From: Iamia sp. SCSIO 61187
Lineage (GTDB): Bacteria; Actinomycetota; Acidimicrobiia; Acidimicrobiales; Iamiaceae
Direction: 5' to 3'
Assembly (NCBI RefSeq): GCF_019443745.1
Contig: NZ_CP050948.1
Span: 930,001 to 994,000, forward strand
Length of the DNA: 64,000 bases
In this document: piece after piece, positions 16,580-24,400 of the stretch
How positions within the stretch are numbered: position 1 is the stretch's first letter
How the letters are laid out: each line of letters opens with the position of its first letter
Made by a program: the position numbers and the translations under genes
Notes under the pieces: generated by a model
Seen by the model: only the letters and a program-made list of their open reading frames with translations
Databases searched by the model: none
Told to the model about the DNA's origin: nothing

Positions 16580-17298
16580 TGCCGGCGACCTCCCCCGCTC
16601 CCAAGCGAGGCACGGTCGCCCTCGCGGCGATCGCCACGGTGATGCTCGTGGCCGGAGTGACAGTCACGCGCTTCTTCGGCGGCGGCGACGATCGCTCCGC
16701 GTCGACCGCCGCCGAGTCGCAGGAGCCGACACCACGACCCTCGGCACCGGCCGGGGGCTCGGGACCCAGCCTGGAGCGAGCCGGACTCGATGTCGGCTTC
16801 GCCGCGGACCAAGACGGCGCTGTCGCCGCGGCTGTCAGCTACGCGACGGCCTCGCAGCGGTGGCTCTACTTCACCGACGACGAGATCCGAGACGCGATCG
16901 CCGAGATCGCCACACCCGTCGCTGCCCCACGCATGGCCGATGAGATCGTGCTCGAGGTTTCGACCGCTCGTGAGCAGCTCGGCGCATCGCCGGGTCGGAT
17001 CTGGTGGCTCGTGCGCCCGCTGGCATGGCGGGTCGAGCACCACGATGCCGACGACGCACGGGTGTCGGTCTGGGTGGTCACCATCCTGTCGGCCGCCGAG
17101 GTCGCCGCACCCCAGAGCGAGTTCAGGACGGTCACGCTCGACCTGGCGTGGGTCGGCGGTGACTGGCGGGTCGACGGCGTCCGCGACGCGCCCGGTCCGA
17201 CGCCGCTGTCGGGTCCTCAGGACCAGCCCTGGGACGCGGTGCCGTTCGACGACGCACTGGACGGCTTCACCCGTCTCGACGGGGAGGCGCTCCGATGA
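16579..17298 (+). CDS. TcpC/VirB8-like conjugation protein
   Basis: 239 residues from ATG 16579. One N-terminal membrane segment (~11-30), a Pro/Ser linker, then a soluble domain with alternating strands (WVVTILSAAEVAAPQSEFRT and VTLDLAWVGGDWRVDGVRD), typical of NTF2-like VirB8/TcpC domains that scaffold the channel. The position between the VirB2-like and VirB6-like genes supports this. The last bases overlap the next gene by ATGA. Confidence 0.6.
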   Translation: MPATSPAPKRGTVALAAIATVMLVAGVTVTRFFGGGDDRSASTAAESQEPTPRPSAPAGGSGPSLERAGLDVGFAADQDGAVAAAVSYATASQRWLYFTDDEIRDAIAEIATPVAAPRMADEIVLEVSTAREQLGASPGRIWWLVRPLAWRVEHHDADDARVSVWVVTILSAAEVAAPQSEFRTVTLDLAWVGGDWRVDGVRDAPGPTPLSGPQDQPWDAVPFDDALDGFTRLDGEALR

Positions 17299-18722
17299 TC
17301 CTCGGCATCGGCTTCCCCAACCCGATCGGCTGGGCGATCGACAAGGTCACCGGCTTCGTCGGCGGGGTCGCCACCGCGGGCTTCGAGATGATCATCGGCG
17401 GGCTCGTCGCGTGGATCGTCGACGCCGTCGTGTGGGTGGTCGGCGGGGTCTTCAACTTCTTCCTCGACTCGACCGACCCCAACGTCCAGGCCGACTGGTT
17501 CGTCACCGGAGACGGCCCCTACGCCACCACCGTCGGCATCGGCGCCAGCCTCCTCCTGCTGTTCCTCCTCGCCGGGATCGTCCAGGGAACACTCAGCGGT
17601 GACGTCGGCGGGATGCTCCGCCGCATCGGCCTCGAGCTTCCGATCTCGATCATCGGGATGGTCGGCCTCGTCACGATCACGCAGATCCTCATCCAGCTCA
17701 CCGACGCGCTCTCGGGCGAGGTGCTCGGCAACTTCCAGGACGACATCTCCGAGTTCGGAGCCGTCGTCGCCACCCTCAGCCACCTCTCGGGCGGCACATC
17801 TACCGCGTTCGTGGTGTTCATCCTGGGGATCGTCACCGTGCTCGCCGGACTGATCCTCGTGGCCGAGCTCGTCGTGCGGTCCGCGCTCATCTACATCGTC
17901 GTCGCGCTGGCCCCGCTGGTGTTCGCCGCCCGCCTGTGGCCGGCCACACGCGGCGCCAGCCGGAAGCTCCTTGACCTGCTCGTCGCACTCATCGTCTCGA
18001 AGCTGGTCATCGCCATCGCCCTGTCGGTCGCTGCGGCCGCGGCCGTCGGCGCGGGATCGGGGGGTGAGGTCACCGCTCTTCCCGAACCCGAGGTGTTCGC
18101 CGAGGACCCCGGTGGCTCGGTCACCCAGGCCGTCGGCATCCTCCTCACCGCCGCAGCAGCTTTCGGCGTGTCTGCGTTCTCGCCGCTGCTCATCGCCCGG
18201 CTGTTGCCCATCACCGAGGGGGCGGTGATCGCCCAAGGGGTCAAGGGCGGACCGGTTCGTGCCGGGCAACAGGCGATGATGGGTGCCAACACCATGCAGA
18301 TGGTGTCGGGCCGTCGCTACAGCCAGATCGCCAACGGAAAAGCAGCCGCCGCGAACGTTGCCGGCTCCAACGGTGCGCTCTCGGCCGGCGCCGCCAGCGG
18401 TTCAGCGCCGGGCGCCGGCGCCGCTGGGTCGGCCGGGGCGGCGGGCGGTGGAGCCTCTGCTGCAGGAGCCGCCGCGGGACCGGTCGGCGTAGCCGTGGTC
18501 GCCGCCCAGGCTGCCGCTCAAGGTGCCACCCGTGCCGCGAAGCGGGGCGCGTCCGCAGCGACGGGCACCGCCGAGGCGGTGGCGGACAGCGGTGACGCTC
18601 GGCCGGGACGTCCTCCCTCGAGCGGGAAGGGCTCCACGCCGCAGCCGCGCCCGAGCCGACCGAGTCGGGGGGCGGGTGGCACGGACCGCTCGGATCGGAG
18701 CGGTGGCAGCGATGCGCGCTGA
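17295..18722 (+). CDS. VirB6/TrbL-like polytopic membrane protein
   Basis: 475 residues from ATG 17295. At least five or six hydrophobic segments lie between ~35 and ~310 (e.g. SLLLLFLLAGIVQGTLSG, VVFILGIVTVLAGLILVAEL). They are followed by a ~160-residue Ala/Gly/Ser-rich cytoplasmic tail ending in Arg/Ser repeats. This topology is that of TrbL/VirB6 channel proteins. It is flanked by VirB8-like and SCO6880-like genes. The low-complexity tail is common in actinobacterial versions. Confidence 0.7.
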   Translation: MILGIGFPNPIGWAIDKVTGFVGGVATAGFEMIIGGLVAWIVDAVVWVVGGVFNFFLDSTDPNVQADWFVTGDGPYATTVGIGASLLLLFLLAGIVQGTLSGDVGGMLRRIGLELPISIIGMVGLVTITQILIQLTDALSGEVLGNFQDDISEFGAVVATLSHLSGGTSTAFVVFILGIVTVLAGLILVAELVVRSALIYIVVALAPLVFAARLWPATRGASRKLLDLLVALIVSKLVIAIALSVAAAAAVGAGSGGEVTALPEPEVFAEDPGGSVTQAVGILLTAAAAFGVSAFSPLLIARLLPITEGAVIAQGVKGGPVRAGQQAMMGANTMQMVSGRRYSQIANGKAAAANVAGSNGALSAGAASGSAPGAGAAGSAGAAGGGASAAGAAAGPVGVAVVAAQAAAQGATRAAKRGASAATGTAEAVADSGDARPGRPPSSGKGSTPQPRPSRPSRGAGGTDRSDRSGGSDAR

Positions 18723-20202
18723 GCGAACCGAGCGCACCTACCGACTCGAACCGCTCGACAGCGCGGGGGTGTTCCTCGGTCTCGGTGTGGTCCAGTGCGG
18801 GCTGCTCGGGGGTGGGATCGTCCTCGGAGTCGCCGCGCTCACCATCGGCGTGCCGCTTCCGGCCGCAGCCGTACCGGTGGTGGCTTCGGTCGTGGTGAGC
18901 TTCACCAGGATCGGCGGGCACGCCACCTGGGAGTGGCTGCCCCTCGTCGTCAGCTGGTTCCTGTCGGGATTTCGCCGCGGTCGTCGGTGGCACGCCCCAC
19001 TGCCGCTGTGGACCGACGGCGACGCCCCGGCACCGATGCCACCGTGCCTCGACGGCATCGACATCGTCGACCTCGACTGGCGGGCTGGGTCCCGACTCGG
19101 AGCCTTTCGCGACAAGAACCGCCGCACCCTCACCGTGGTGGTCCCCGTATCGGGCCCGCAGTTCGTCGTCGAACCCCGAGCCGAGCAGGAACGACTTCTC
19201 GCTGGGTGGGGTGACCTGCTCGGCCAGTACGCCGTCGAGCGGGGTGTCGTCTCCCACCTGTCGTGGTCGGACCTCGCTCGCCCCTCGGGGATGCAGGAGC
19301 ACATCCAGTGGCTCGACTCGGACGAGCGCGGAGCCGCCAACCTGGCGGCAGCTGCGTCGTACCGCGAGTTGCTCGACTCCGGGACGACGGCTGCGATCAG
19401 CCACGAGGCGGTGGTCACCATCACGGTCGCGAAGGAACGTCTGTCCCGCCATCGCTCGAGCGCGGGGAGCGCGGACGATCAACTTCGCCGCGCGCTCGTC
19501 ACCTCGACCGAGGCGCTCCTGCGGGGTCTGCGCTCAGCGGGCCTCAGCGCGGACGACCCGCTCGACGCCCCTGGACTGCAACGCCTGATCCGCGCCCGCA
19601 TCGACCCCGTTTCGGCTCGGCCTCGTCCCCGACGCGGACGCCTCGTCGAGCGGCTGGCGCTCGTACGGGCCGCGACCGCTGGACCGCTCGTGCTCGATGC
19701 CCGGTGGCGAGACCTCCAGGTCGACGCCGCGTTCCACCGCACCTGGTGGATCGGCACCTGGCCCCGCCTCGCCGTCCCGCCCGCGTGGCTCGAACCATTC
19801 CTGTCCAGCGGCGGCATCACCCGCTCGATGACCGTCTATTTCCAGCCCGTTCCCACCCACCAGAGCCGGCGCCGCATCGAACGAGACCTCGTGAAGCTCG
19901 AGTCGGACGCCATCACCAAGGAAGACAAGGGGCGACGGGTCGACGCCCGGCACCGGCGAGCCACGCAAGCCCTGCTCGACCGTGAGGAGGAGCTCGTCGC
20001 TGGGTACCCCGAGATGGGCTACGCCGGGCTCGTCTCGGTCGCCGCCCGATCCCAGCAGGAGCTCGACGAGCAGTCCGAGATCGTCGAACAGCTCGCCCGC
20101 GAGACCGGCATGGACCTGCGCGTCCTCGACGCCCGTCAAGACCTTGCCTGGGCCGCGTCGCTGCCGCTCGGCCTCGCCCCCTCGACCCTCCTCGCGTCGT
20201 GA
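18712..20202 (+). CDS. SCO6880-family conjugal transfer membrane protein
   Basis: 496 residues. I take ATG 18712, which overlaps the upstream stop; GTG 18703 is an alternative. Two membrane segments near the N-terminus (~20-60, PrgI-like layout) precede a large cytoplasmic domain with VERLALVRAATAGPLVLDAR and RRRIERDLVKLESDAITKED. This matches the SCO6880-type proteins that precede VirB4-like ATPases in actinobacterial integrative elements and probably stand for the N-terminal half of a VirB4. It overlaps the ATPase gene by GTGA. Confidence 0.7.
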   Translation: MRAERTERTYRLEPLDSAGVFLGLGVVQCGLLGGGIVLGVAALTIGVPLPAAAVPVVASVVVSFTRIGGHATWEWLPLVVSWFLSGFRRGRRWHAPLPLWTDGDAPAPMPPCLDGIDIVDLDWRAGSRLGAFRDKNRRTLTVVVPVSGPQFVVEPRAEQERLLAGWGDLLGQYAVERGVVSHLSWSDLARPSGMQEHIQWLDSDERGAANLAAAASYRELLDSGTTAAISHEAVVTITVAKERLSRHRSSAGSADDQLRRALVTSTEALLRGLRSAGLSADDPLDAPGLQRLIRARIDPVSARPRPRRGRLVERLALVRAATAGPLVLDARWRDLQVDAAFHRTWWIGTWPRLAVPPAWLEPFLSSGGITRSMTVYFQPVPTHQSRRRIERDLVKLESDAITKEDKGRRVDARHRRATQALLDREEELVAGYPEMGYAGLVSVAARSQQELDEQSEIVEQLARETGMDLRVLDARQDLAWAASLPLGLAPSTLLAS

Positions 20203-21506
20203 CCCGCTCGTCGCTCCGACTCGCCTACCACCGGGGCACCACCGCCCATGTGGCGAGCATCTATCCCTTCTCCGTCCAAGGCTCTCTCGGGCACCGAGGC
20301 GCCTATGTCGGCCTCGACCTCCTCGCTGGCGGAGGCGAGTTCTGCTGGGACCCGTTCGAGGCCTACGCCGCCGGGCTCGTCACCAACCCCAACGGCTGGG
20401 TGCTGGGAGAGCCTGGCAACGGCAAGTCCGCCCTCGTGAAGTGCCTGCTGTGGCGCCAGGCCGCCGTCTACGGCACTGGCAATGCCGGCCGGTGGATGGC
20501 GATCGCCGACCCGAAAGGGGAGTACGCATCCCTGGCCGAGCACCTCGGCCTCACCACGGTGAAACTGAGCCCCGGTGGCACCGCCACCATCAACCCGCTC
20601 GCTCCCGGCCCGGCCGCAGCGCACGAACCCGAGGACCGCCAGGTCCTGCGCCGCGCCGAGATGTGCACCGCGCTCGTCGCGACGGTCCTCGAGCGCAGCC
20701 TCACCCAACTCGAGGACGCCGTCGTCTTCGCCGCGGTCGAGCAGCTCACCGCTGCACCCCTCACCGAACCCACGCTGACCGATGTCGCTCACCTCGTCGC
20801 CGATCCGACGGAAGGTATGGCGGCGCGGCTCCGTTCCCACGATCGTGACCTTGCTGCAGAGACCAGCAACGTCGCCTACGCCCTCGACAAGCTCCTGTCC
20901 AGGTCGTTGCGAGGCATGTTCGACGGGCGCTCCACGGTGCCTCTGCGCTGGGACGGACCGGGTGTCGTCCTCGACCTCTCTGCGGTGCCGCTGGACTCCG
21001 AAGCCCTCCCGCTGGTCATGGTCGCCACCGCCGGCTGGTTCCAGCAGCTCATGGCCTGCCCTGGCCCACAACGCATCCAGGTCCTCGACGAGGCGTGGGC
21101 GCTGCTCGGCAACCGCCACACAGCCGGCTACCTCCAGACCTGCTTCAAGCTCGGACGGACCTACGGCGTCGCCAACCTCTGCATCACCCACCGGGCCTCT
21201 GACCTCGTCGCCCAGGCTGACGACGGCACTGCGACCAGCAAGATCGCCGCCGGGCTCCTCGCCGACTCGGCCACCAAGATCATCTTGCGCCAGGCCCCCG
21301 ACCAGCTCGACGCAGCCGTCACCCACTTCGGCCTCACCGAACCTGAGGCGTCGATCGTCGGACAACTCACCCGCGGCCGGGCGCTGTGGAAGCTGGGTGG
21401 TCGAACCGCCGTGGTCCACCACGTCCTCGGCCCGAGCGAGGCAGCGATCTGCGACACCGATGCCCGCATGAACGCTCGCCCGGCCGACGAGGTGGAGGCC
21501 GCGTGA
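20199..21506 (+). CDS. VirB4-like conjugation ATPase
   Basis: 435 residues from GTG 20199. Walker A GEPGNGKSALVK starts at residue ~70. WMAIADPKGEYASLAEHLG is the typical DPKGEY element. Walker B is RIQVLDEAWALL (~293), and FKLGRTYGVANLCITHRASD is the sensor region of VirB4/TraC ATPases. At 435 residues it covers the ATPase half only, consistent with the N-terminal half being encoded by the preceding gene. It would energise assembly of the mating channel. Confidence 0.85.
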   Translation: MTRSSLRLAYHRGTTAHVASIYPFSVQGSLGHRGAYVGLDLLAGGGEFCWDPFEAYAAGLVTNPNGWVLGEPGNGKSALVKCLLWRQAAVYGTGNAGRWMAIADPKGEYASLAEHLGLTTVKLSPGGTATINPLAPGPAAAHEPEDRQVLRRAEMCTALVATVLERSLTQLEDAVVFAAVEQLTAAPLTEPTLTDVAHLVADPTEGMAARLRSHDRDLAAETSNVAYALDKLLSRSLRGMFDGRSTVPLRWDGPGVVLDLSAVPLDSEALPLVMVATAGWFQQLMACPGPQRIQVLDEAWALLGNRHTAGYLQTCFKLGRTYGVANLCITHRASDLVAQADDGTATSKIAAGLLADSATKIILRQAPDQLDAAVTHFGLTEPEASIVGQLTRGRALWKLGGRTAVVHHVLGPSEAAICDTDARMNARPADEVEAA

Positions 21507-21507
21507 C

Positions 21508-22575
21508 ATGTACGACCGAGAGGCTCTGCTCGCCGCGGTGGACCTGGCCGACCTGGCCGACGACCTACTCGGCGCCCACGCCGGCCCGCTTCGTTCGCCA
21601 AAGTGGCACTGCCCGAACCCTCAACACGCGCAGACTGGACGGACCCCGCCGCTCAGCATCTTCCACAGCCACCACGGCGAACAGCGCTGGCGCTGCCACG
21701 GGTGTGGCGACGGCGGCACCGCCATCGACCTCGTCGTCGCGTGCAAGGGAGGCGACGTCCGCGACGCTCTCGACTTCCTCGCCGGTCGCGTCGGACACCA
21801 CGACCGCGGCGGCGACTGGTCGCCACCCGCTCGTCCAGCGGTGAAGCGATCGCCCGTGGACCGAGCGTGCCGAGATCCTGAAGGGCTCCAGCGCTACGTC
21901 GACGAGTGCGCCGAGCGGCTGTGGAAGCCCGAAGGTCGAGCCATCCGCCGGTGGCTCACCAACGTCCGAGGCATCCCTGCCGACGTCCTGGACGCCAACC
22001 ACATCGGTGCCGACCTCGGGCCGCGGACACAGGAGCGACCCGACGGCATGCCCCGAGCCCTCGGCGCCGTCCTCCCGACGATCGCCCAAGGCGAGGTCAC
22101 CTACGCCCAGATCCGCGTCCCGCATCCCGACCCCGGTCGACCTCGCTACCTCAACCCCACATCCGACCTCGCCCCCAACCCGCGGGTGACCAGGATGCGA
22201 CCCGTCGACTGTCGCCGCCCCGAAGTGATCGTCACCGAGGGAGCGATCGACGCGCTCTCGGCGGCCACGGCCGGCTACCGAGCCGTGGGCGTGCTCAGCG
22301 CCGCCTACGGCCACGAGGCCGTGGCTGCCGCTGTCGCCCGGCTACGCCAACCGCTCGTCCTGGCCCTCGACGCCGACGAAGCCGGCAAGGCCGCCTCAGC
22401 CCGGCTCGCGGCCTTGCTCGAAGCCCGGGGACGAACCCCGGTCCGGCTCGACATCAGGGAGGGTGACCTCAACGACGCCATGCGTCGCGCCGGCGACTGG
22501 CCCACCCGTCTCAACCACGCGGTCGACCACGCAACATCGGCTCAGCGATCCGTCGGTGCTGGCCTCGAACGATGA
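21508..22575 (+). CDS. DnaG-type primase with CHC2 zinc finger and TOPRIM domain
   Basis: 355 residues from ATG 21508, one base after the previous TGA. The zinc site is C35, H40, C63, C66 (WHCPNPQH and RCHGCGDGG). The TOPRIM domain carries VIVTEGAIDALSAATAG (~240) and LALDADEAGKAAS (~285), with the Glu and DxD metal ligands. There is no helicase-interaction domain, so it is a short element-encoded primase likely used to start complementary-strand synthesis after transfer. Last gene of the T4SS operon. Confidence 0.85.
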   Translation: MYDREALLAAVDLADLADDLLGAHAGPLRSPKWHCPNPQHAQTGRTPPLSIFHSHHGEQRWRCHGCGDGGTAIDLVVACKGGDVRDALDFLAGRVGHHDRGGDWSPPARPAVKRSPVDRACRDPEGLQRYVDECAERLWKPEGRAIRRWLTNVRGIPADVLDANHIGADLGPRTQERPDGMPRALGAVLPTIAQGEVTYAQIRVPHPDPGRPRYLNPTSDLAPNPRVTRMRPVDCRRPEVIVTEGAIDALSAATAGYRAVGVLSAAYGHEAVAAAVARLRQPLVLALDADEAGKAASARLAALLEARGRTPVRLDIREGDLNDAMRRAGDWPTRLNHAVDHATSAQRSVGAGLER

Positions 22576-22581
22576 GACCCG

Positions 22582-23157
22582 CTACGGGTTGGCGCCGAGC
22601 GCAGCGGCGACCGCTTCGGTTCCGCGCCTTGCGGCCAGGCAGGCCGTGAGTATCACGGTCAGGTACGGCAACCACGGTCCGGCGAGTGCGTACGGCGGGT
22701 CGTCGTCGAACAGCATCGTGACCCGGTGCTGTTCGAGATCGGGGTGCAGCTCCCGGATGCCGTCGTACCAGACCGACGCCCAAGCTCCCTCGAACCAGAC
22801 CAGGAGCCGCAAGTCGGTGGCCAGCACGCGCAGCCGGCCGAGCGACCGCCACTGCGGAGCGGCAAGCCGCTCGGCCTCGGCCCGCGCTCGACGTCGCGCC
22901 GACGCGGCGCCGATCGAGGCAGCGGCGAACAGCACCGGCCCACCGATCGCCAGGATCCTCGGCTCCTCGTAGAAGACGTCCATGGCCTGGAAGCGCCACC
23001 CGACGGCAGCGACGTCGGCATGGAGCATCTCGCCAGGATCGAGCAGAACCGTGCTTGGCAGCGCCGGCAGTGGGCTGCCGTGAGCGACCAGCTCTGCCAG
23101 TTCGACCGCGGCATCCCACGCGCTGTCGATAGCCCCGCGACCCCAGGTCGCATCCAT
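22582..23157 (-). CDS. Hypothetical protein
   Basis: 191 residues on the minus strand from ATG 23157, convergent with the primase gene. The middle holds a modest hydrophobic stretch (RILAIGGPVLFAAASIGAAS, ~68-87) and the C-terminus another (WLPYLTVILTACLAA). Between them, LRVLATDLRLLVWFEGAWAS and EQHRVTMLFDDDP look like a folded domain. No family recognised. A possible small membrane protein inside the T4SS segment. Confidence 0.5.
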   Translation of the reverse strand: MDATWGRGAIDSAWDAAVELAELVAHGSPLPALPSTVLLDPGEMLHADVAAVGWRFQAMDVFYEEPRILAIGGPVLFAAASIGAASARRRARAEAERLAAPQWRSLGRLRVLATDLRLLVWFEGAWASVWYDGIRELHPDLEQHRVTMLFDDDPPYALAGPWLPYLTVILTACLAARRGTEAVAAALGANP

Positions 23158-23292
23158 GTCCCAAAGGTACCCAGGGCATGTGACACCGGCGGCGTCGGAG
23201 AGGCTGCGGCCTTACTAGGAGGTGGTGGGGAGCGGAACATGGGACCCGTGGCCGTCTTCAGCGAGCGGCGGACTCGGGCGTGAAGTGCTGGG

Positions 23293-23321
23293 TTGACGCG
23301 TAGGTGTAAGTGTCTTACAGT
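23293..23321 (+). promoter_or_regulatory. Promoter and palindromic operator of the right small-protein array
   Basis: TTGACG (23293-23298), a 17-nt spacer and TACAGT (23316-23321) form a good housekeeping-type promoter. The perfect palindrome TGTAAG-TGT-CTTACA (23305-23319) covers the 3' spacer and most of the -10, so a repressor bound there would block polymerase. A related palindrome stands before the left array. Confidence 0.6.
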
Positions 23322-23350
23322 GCGTCTTGCATCCTGAGAGGAGGACACCG

Positions 23351-23515
23351 ATGCACATCGAGTCGCCGCCGCTCCACTGGCCGCCGACCCGGCACCCGTG
23401 GTTCGACCCGTACCGCGAGTGGCGCCAGCCGCCGCCGTACCCGCACCCCGGCTTGCCCGACTGGGCGCAGCCGCCGGTGATCCACGTCGCCAGCACGCCG
23501 ACCTACCGGAGCTAG
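23351..23515 (+). CDS. Small array protein A (54 aa), right copy
   Basis: 54 residues from ATG 23351 with GAGAGGAGG upstream; an in-frame ATG at 23327 lacks a site. Pro/Trp/His-rich and identical to the left-array copy. The first transcribed gene after the palindromic promoter. Its stop codon sits in the loop of a GGAGC/GCTCC hairpin just before the first tRNA-like element. Confidence 0.6.
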   Translation: MHIESPPLHWPPTRHPWFDPYREWRQPPPYPHPGLPDWAQPPVIHVASTPTYRS

Positions 23516-23525
23516 CCGCTCCACA

Positions 23526-23567
23526 GGGCGACCGGCAGACACCGAGGTTCGAGTCCTCGGCGCCCAC
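23526..23567 (+). ncRNA. tRNA-like 42-nt element, copy R1 (between A and B)
   Basis: GGGCG, ACCGGCAGACA, T-arm CCGAGG-TTCGAGT-CCTCGG, then CGCCC closing on the first five bases. This copy carries the A:T pair version of the T-stem. It has no anticodon arm and no encoded CCA. Confidence 0.5.
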
Positions 23568-23614
23568 GACCCGCGACCGTGCGGGCCACCAACCCCAACA
23601 CCAAGGAGCATCAG

Positions 23615-23794
23615 ATGCAGCAGCCCAAGGACGGCTTCATCTCCGTCCCCCACTGGAGCGACCACGGCAACGGGTCGTTCCTCCACATGGACCAGTACGC
23701 CGACGGCCGCAAGATCGACCACGTCCCGGTGCAGAACCCCCTCGGGGCCTTCGCCATCGGCGGCGCGATCGCGGCGGAGCGCCGCAACCGCTGA
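23615..23794 (+). CDS. Small array protein B (59 aa), right copy
   Basis: 59 residues from ATG 23615 with AAGGAG upstream. Identical to the left copy: a polar N-terminal half rich in His/Asp/Gly and a C-terminal LGAFAIGGAIAAERR segment. No known family. Lies between two tRNA-like elements with under 50 bp on each side. Confidence 0.65.
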   Translation: MQQPKDGFISVPHWSDHGNGSFLHMDQYADGRKIDHVPVQNPLGAFAIGGAIAAERRNR

Positions 23795-23803
23795 TCCCGG
23801 TAC

Positions 23804-23845
23804 GGGCGACTGGCAGACCCCGGGGTTCGAGTCCCCGGCGCCCAC
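23804..23845 (+). ncRNA. tRNA-like 42-nt element, copy R2 (between B and C')
   Basis: GGGCG, ACTGGCAGACC, T-arm CCGGGG-TTCGAGT-CCCCGG, CGCCC. The G:C version of the T-stem. It is preceded by a short CCCG-GTA-CGGG hairpin right after the stop of B. Downstream, the shared AAAGGAGG ribosome site of gene C' follows after ~40 nt. Confidence 0.5.
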
Positions 23846-23902
23846 GATTTCGCCACCAGGGCGACATCAGCCGCTACCGCGGCGGAAAGGAGGTGAGAGC
23901 AA

Positions 23903-24112
23903 ATGGCTTCGACCAGCTTCTCGCAGCAGCCCGGCAACCCGGCTGCCTACGACTTCCACGCCTACTACGGCGGGACGGGCTCGCCCAACGAGCACGGCAC
24001 CCCGAATGGGCACGGACACCTGCACATCCAGAACGGCCAGACGGTGTACAACCGGATGCCCGTGGAGCGCGGCGTGGGCCAGATCGCCGTCAGCGGCATC
24101 TTCCACGACTGA
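23903..24112 (+). CDS. Small array protein C' (69 aa), unknown
   Basis: 69 residues from ATG 23903, with AAAGGAGG upstream. Residues include YDFHAYYGGTGSPNEHGTPN and GHGHLHIQNGQTVYNRMPVE: soluble, His/Gly-rich, no Cys. It is the same length as protein C of the left array and shares its whole leader but not its sequence. Last gene of the right array, followed by a strong hairpin rather than a tRNA-like element. Confidence 0.6.
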   Translation: MASTSFSQQPGNPAAYDFHAYYGGTGSPNEHGTPNGHGHLHIQNGQTVYNRMPVERGVGQIAVSGIFHD

Positions 24113-24121
24113 TCTTCAGCT

Positions 24122-24156
24122 GACTGGAGGAGAGGCGGTCAGCCTCTCCTCCAGTC
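24122..24156 (+). terminator. Strong hairpin ending the right array
   Basis: GACTGGAGGAGAGGC, loop GGTCA, then the exact complement: a 15-bp perfect stem 9 nt after the stop of C'. There is no T-tract, as is usual for actinobacterial hairpin terminators. Its presence only at the outer end of the right array marks the end of that transcription unit. Confidence 0.65.
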
Positions 24157-24310
24157 GCGCGCGCCGGAACGATCTCAGGCTTGCGCGCTACAAGCGGGCT
24201 CGGCGCCGAGCCGTGGCCAGGTTGCAGGCGGCTCCACCGATAGGGGCCACGGCGCCATGTCCCCTGCGAGCATCCGGTCGGTTGTGCTTGCCGGGCTTCG
24301 CCCGGTCGAC

Positions 24311-24360
24311 GTCGGCGTCTTACGAATACGCTTTACAAAGACGCCGACGCTCCGTATGCT
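24311..24360 (+). promoter_or_regulatory. Promoter with overlapping 11-bp inverted repeat
   Basis: GTCGGCGTCTT (24311-24321) and its exact complement AAGACGCCGAC (24338-24348) enclose 16 nt. TTTACA (24332-24337) and TATGCT (24355-24360) are spaced 17 nt and give a good sigma-70 type promoter, with the -35 inside the repeat. This is the layout of an autorepressed gene and fits the DNA-binding protein encoded at 24401. Confidence 0.6.
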
Positions 24361-24400
24361 GAGACGCGCTACTGATCCAGGAACAGAAAGGAGGCGCACG

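Larger units (their letters stand above)
23351..23907. repeat. 557-bp inverted repeat, right copy
   Basis: Reverse-complement partner of 14354-14910, bounded by the start codons of gene A and gene C'. Outside these limits the two loci diverge at once: different ribosome sites before A and a different protein after the ATGGC of C'. Recombination between the copies would invert the T4SS segment and exchange the array promoters. Confidence 0.85.

Noticed and set aside
14101-23845. Complete tRNA genes at the T-arm-like sequences
   Set aside because: No anticodon arm or full acceptor stem can be built upstream of any of the five copies; only a 5-bp closing stem, D-loop-like segment and T-arm are present.
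14101-23845. tmRNA or integron attC interpretation of the 42-nt elements
   Set aside because: No tag reading frame or tmRNA 5' end; attC core sites are not seen and no integron-type integrase is nearby. Cassette behaviour remains only a hypothesis.
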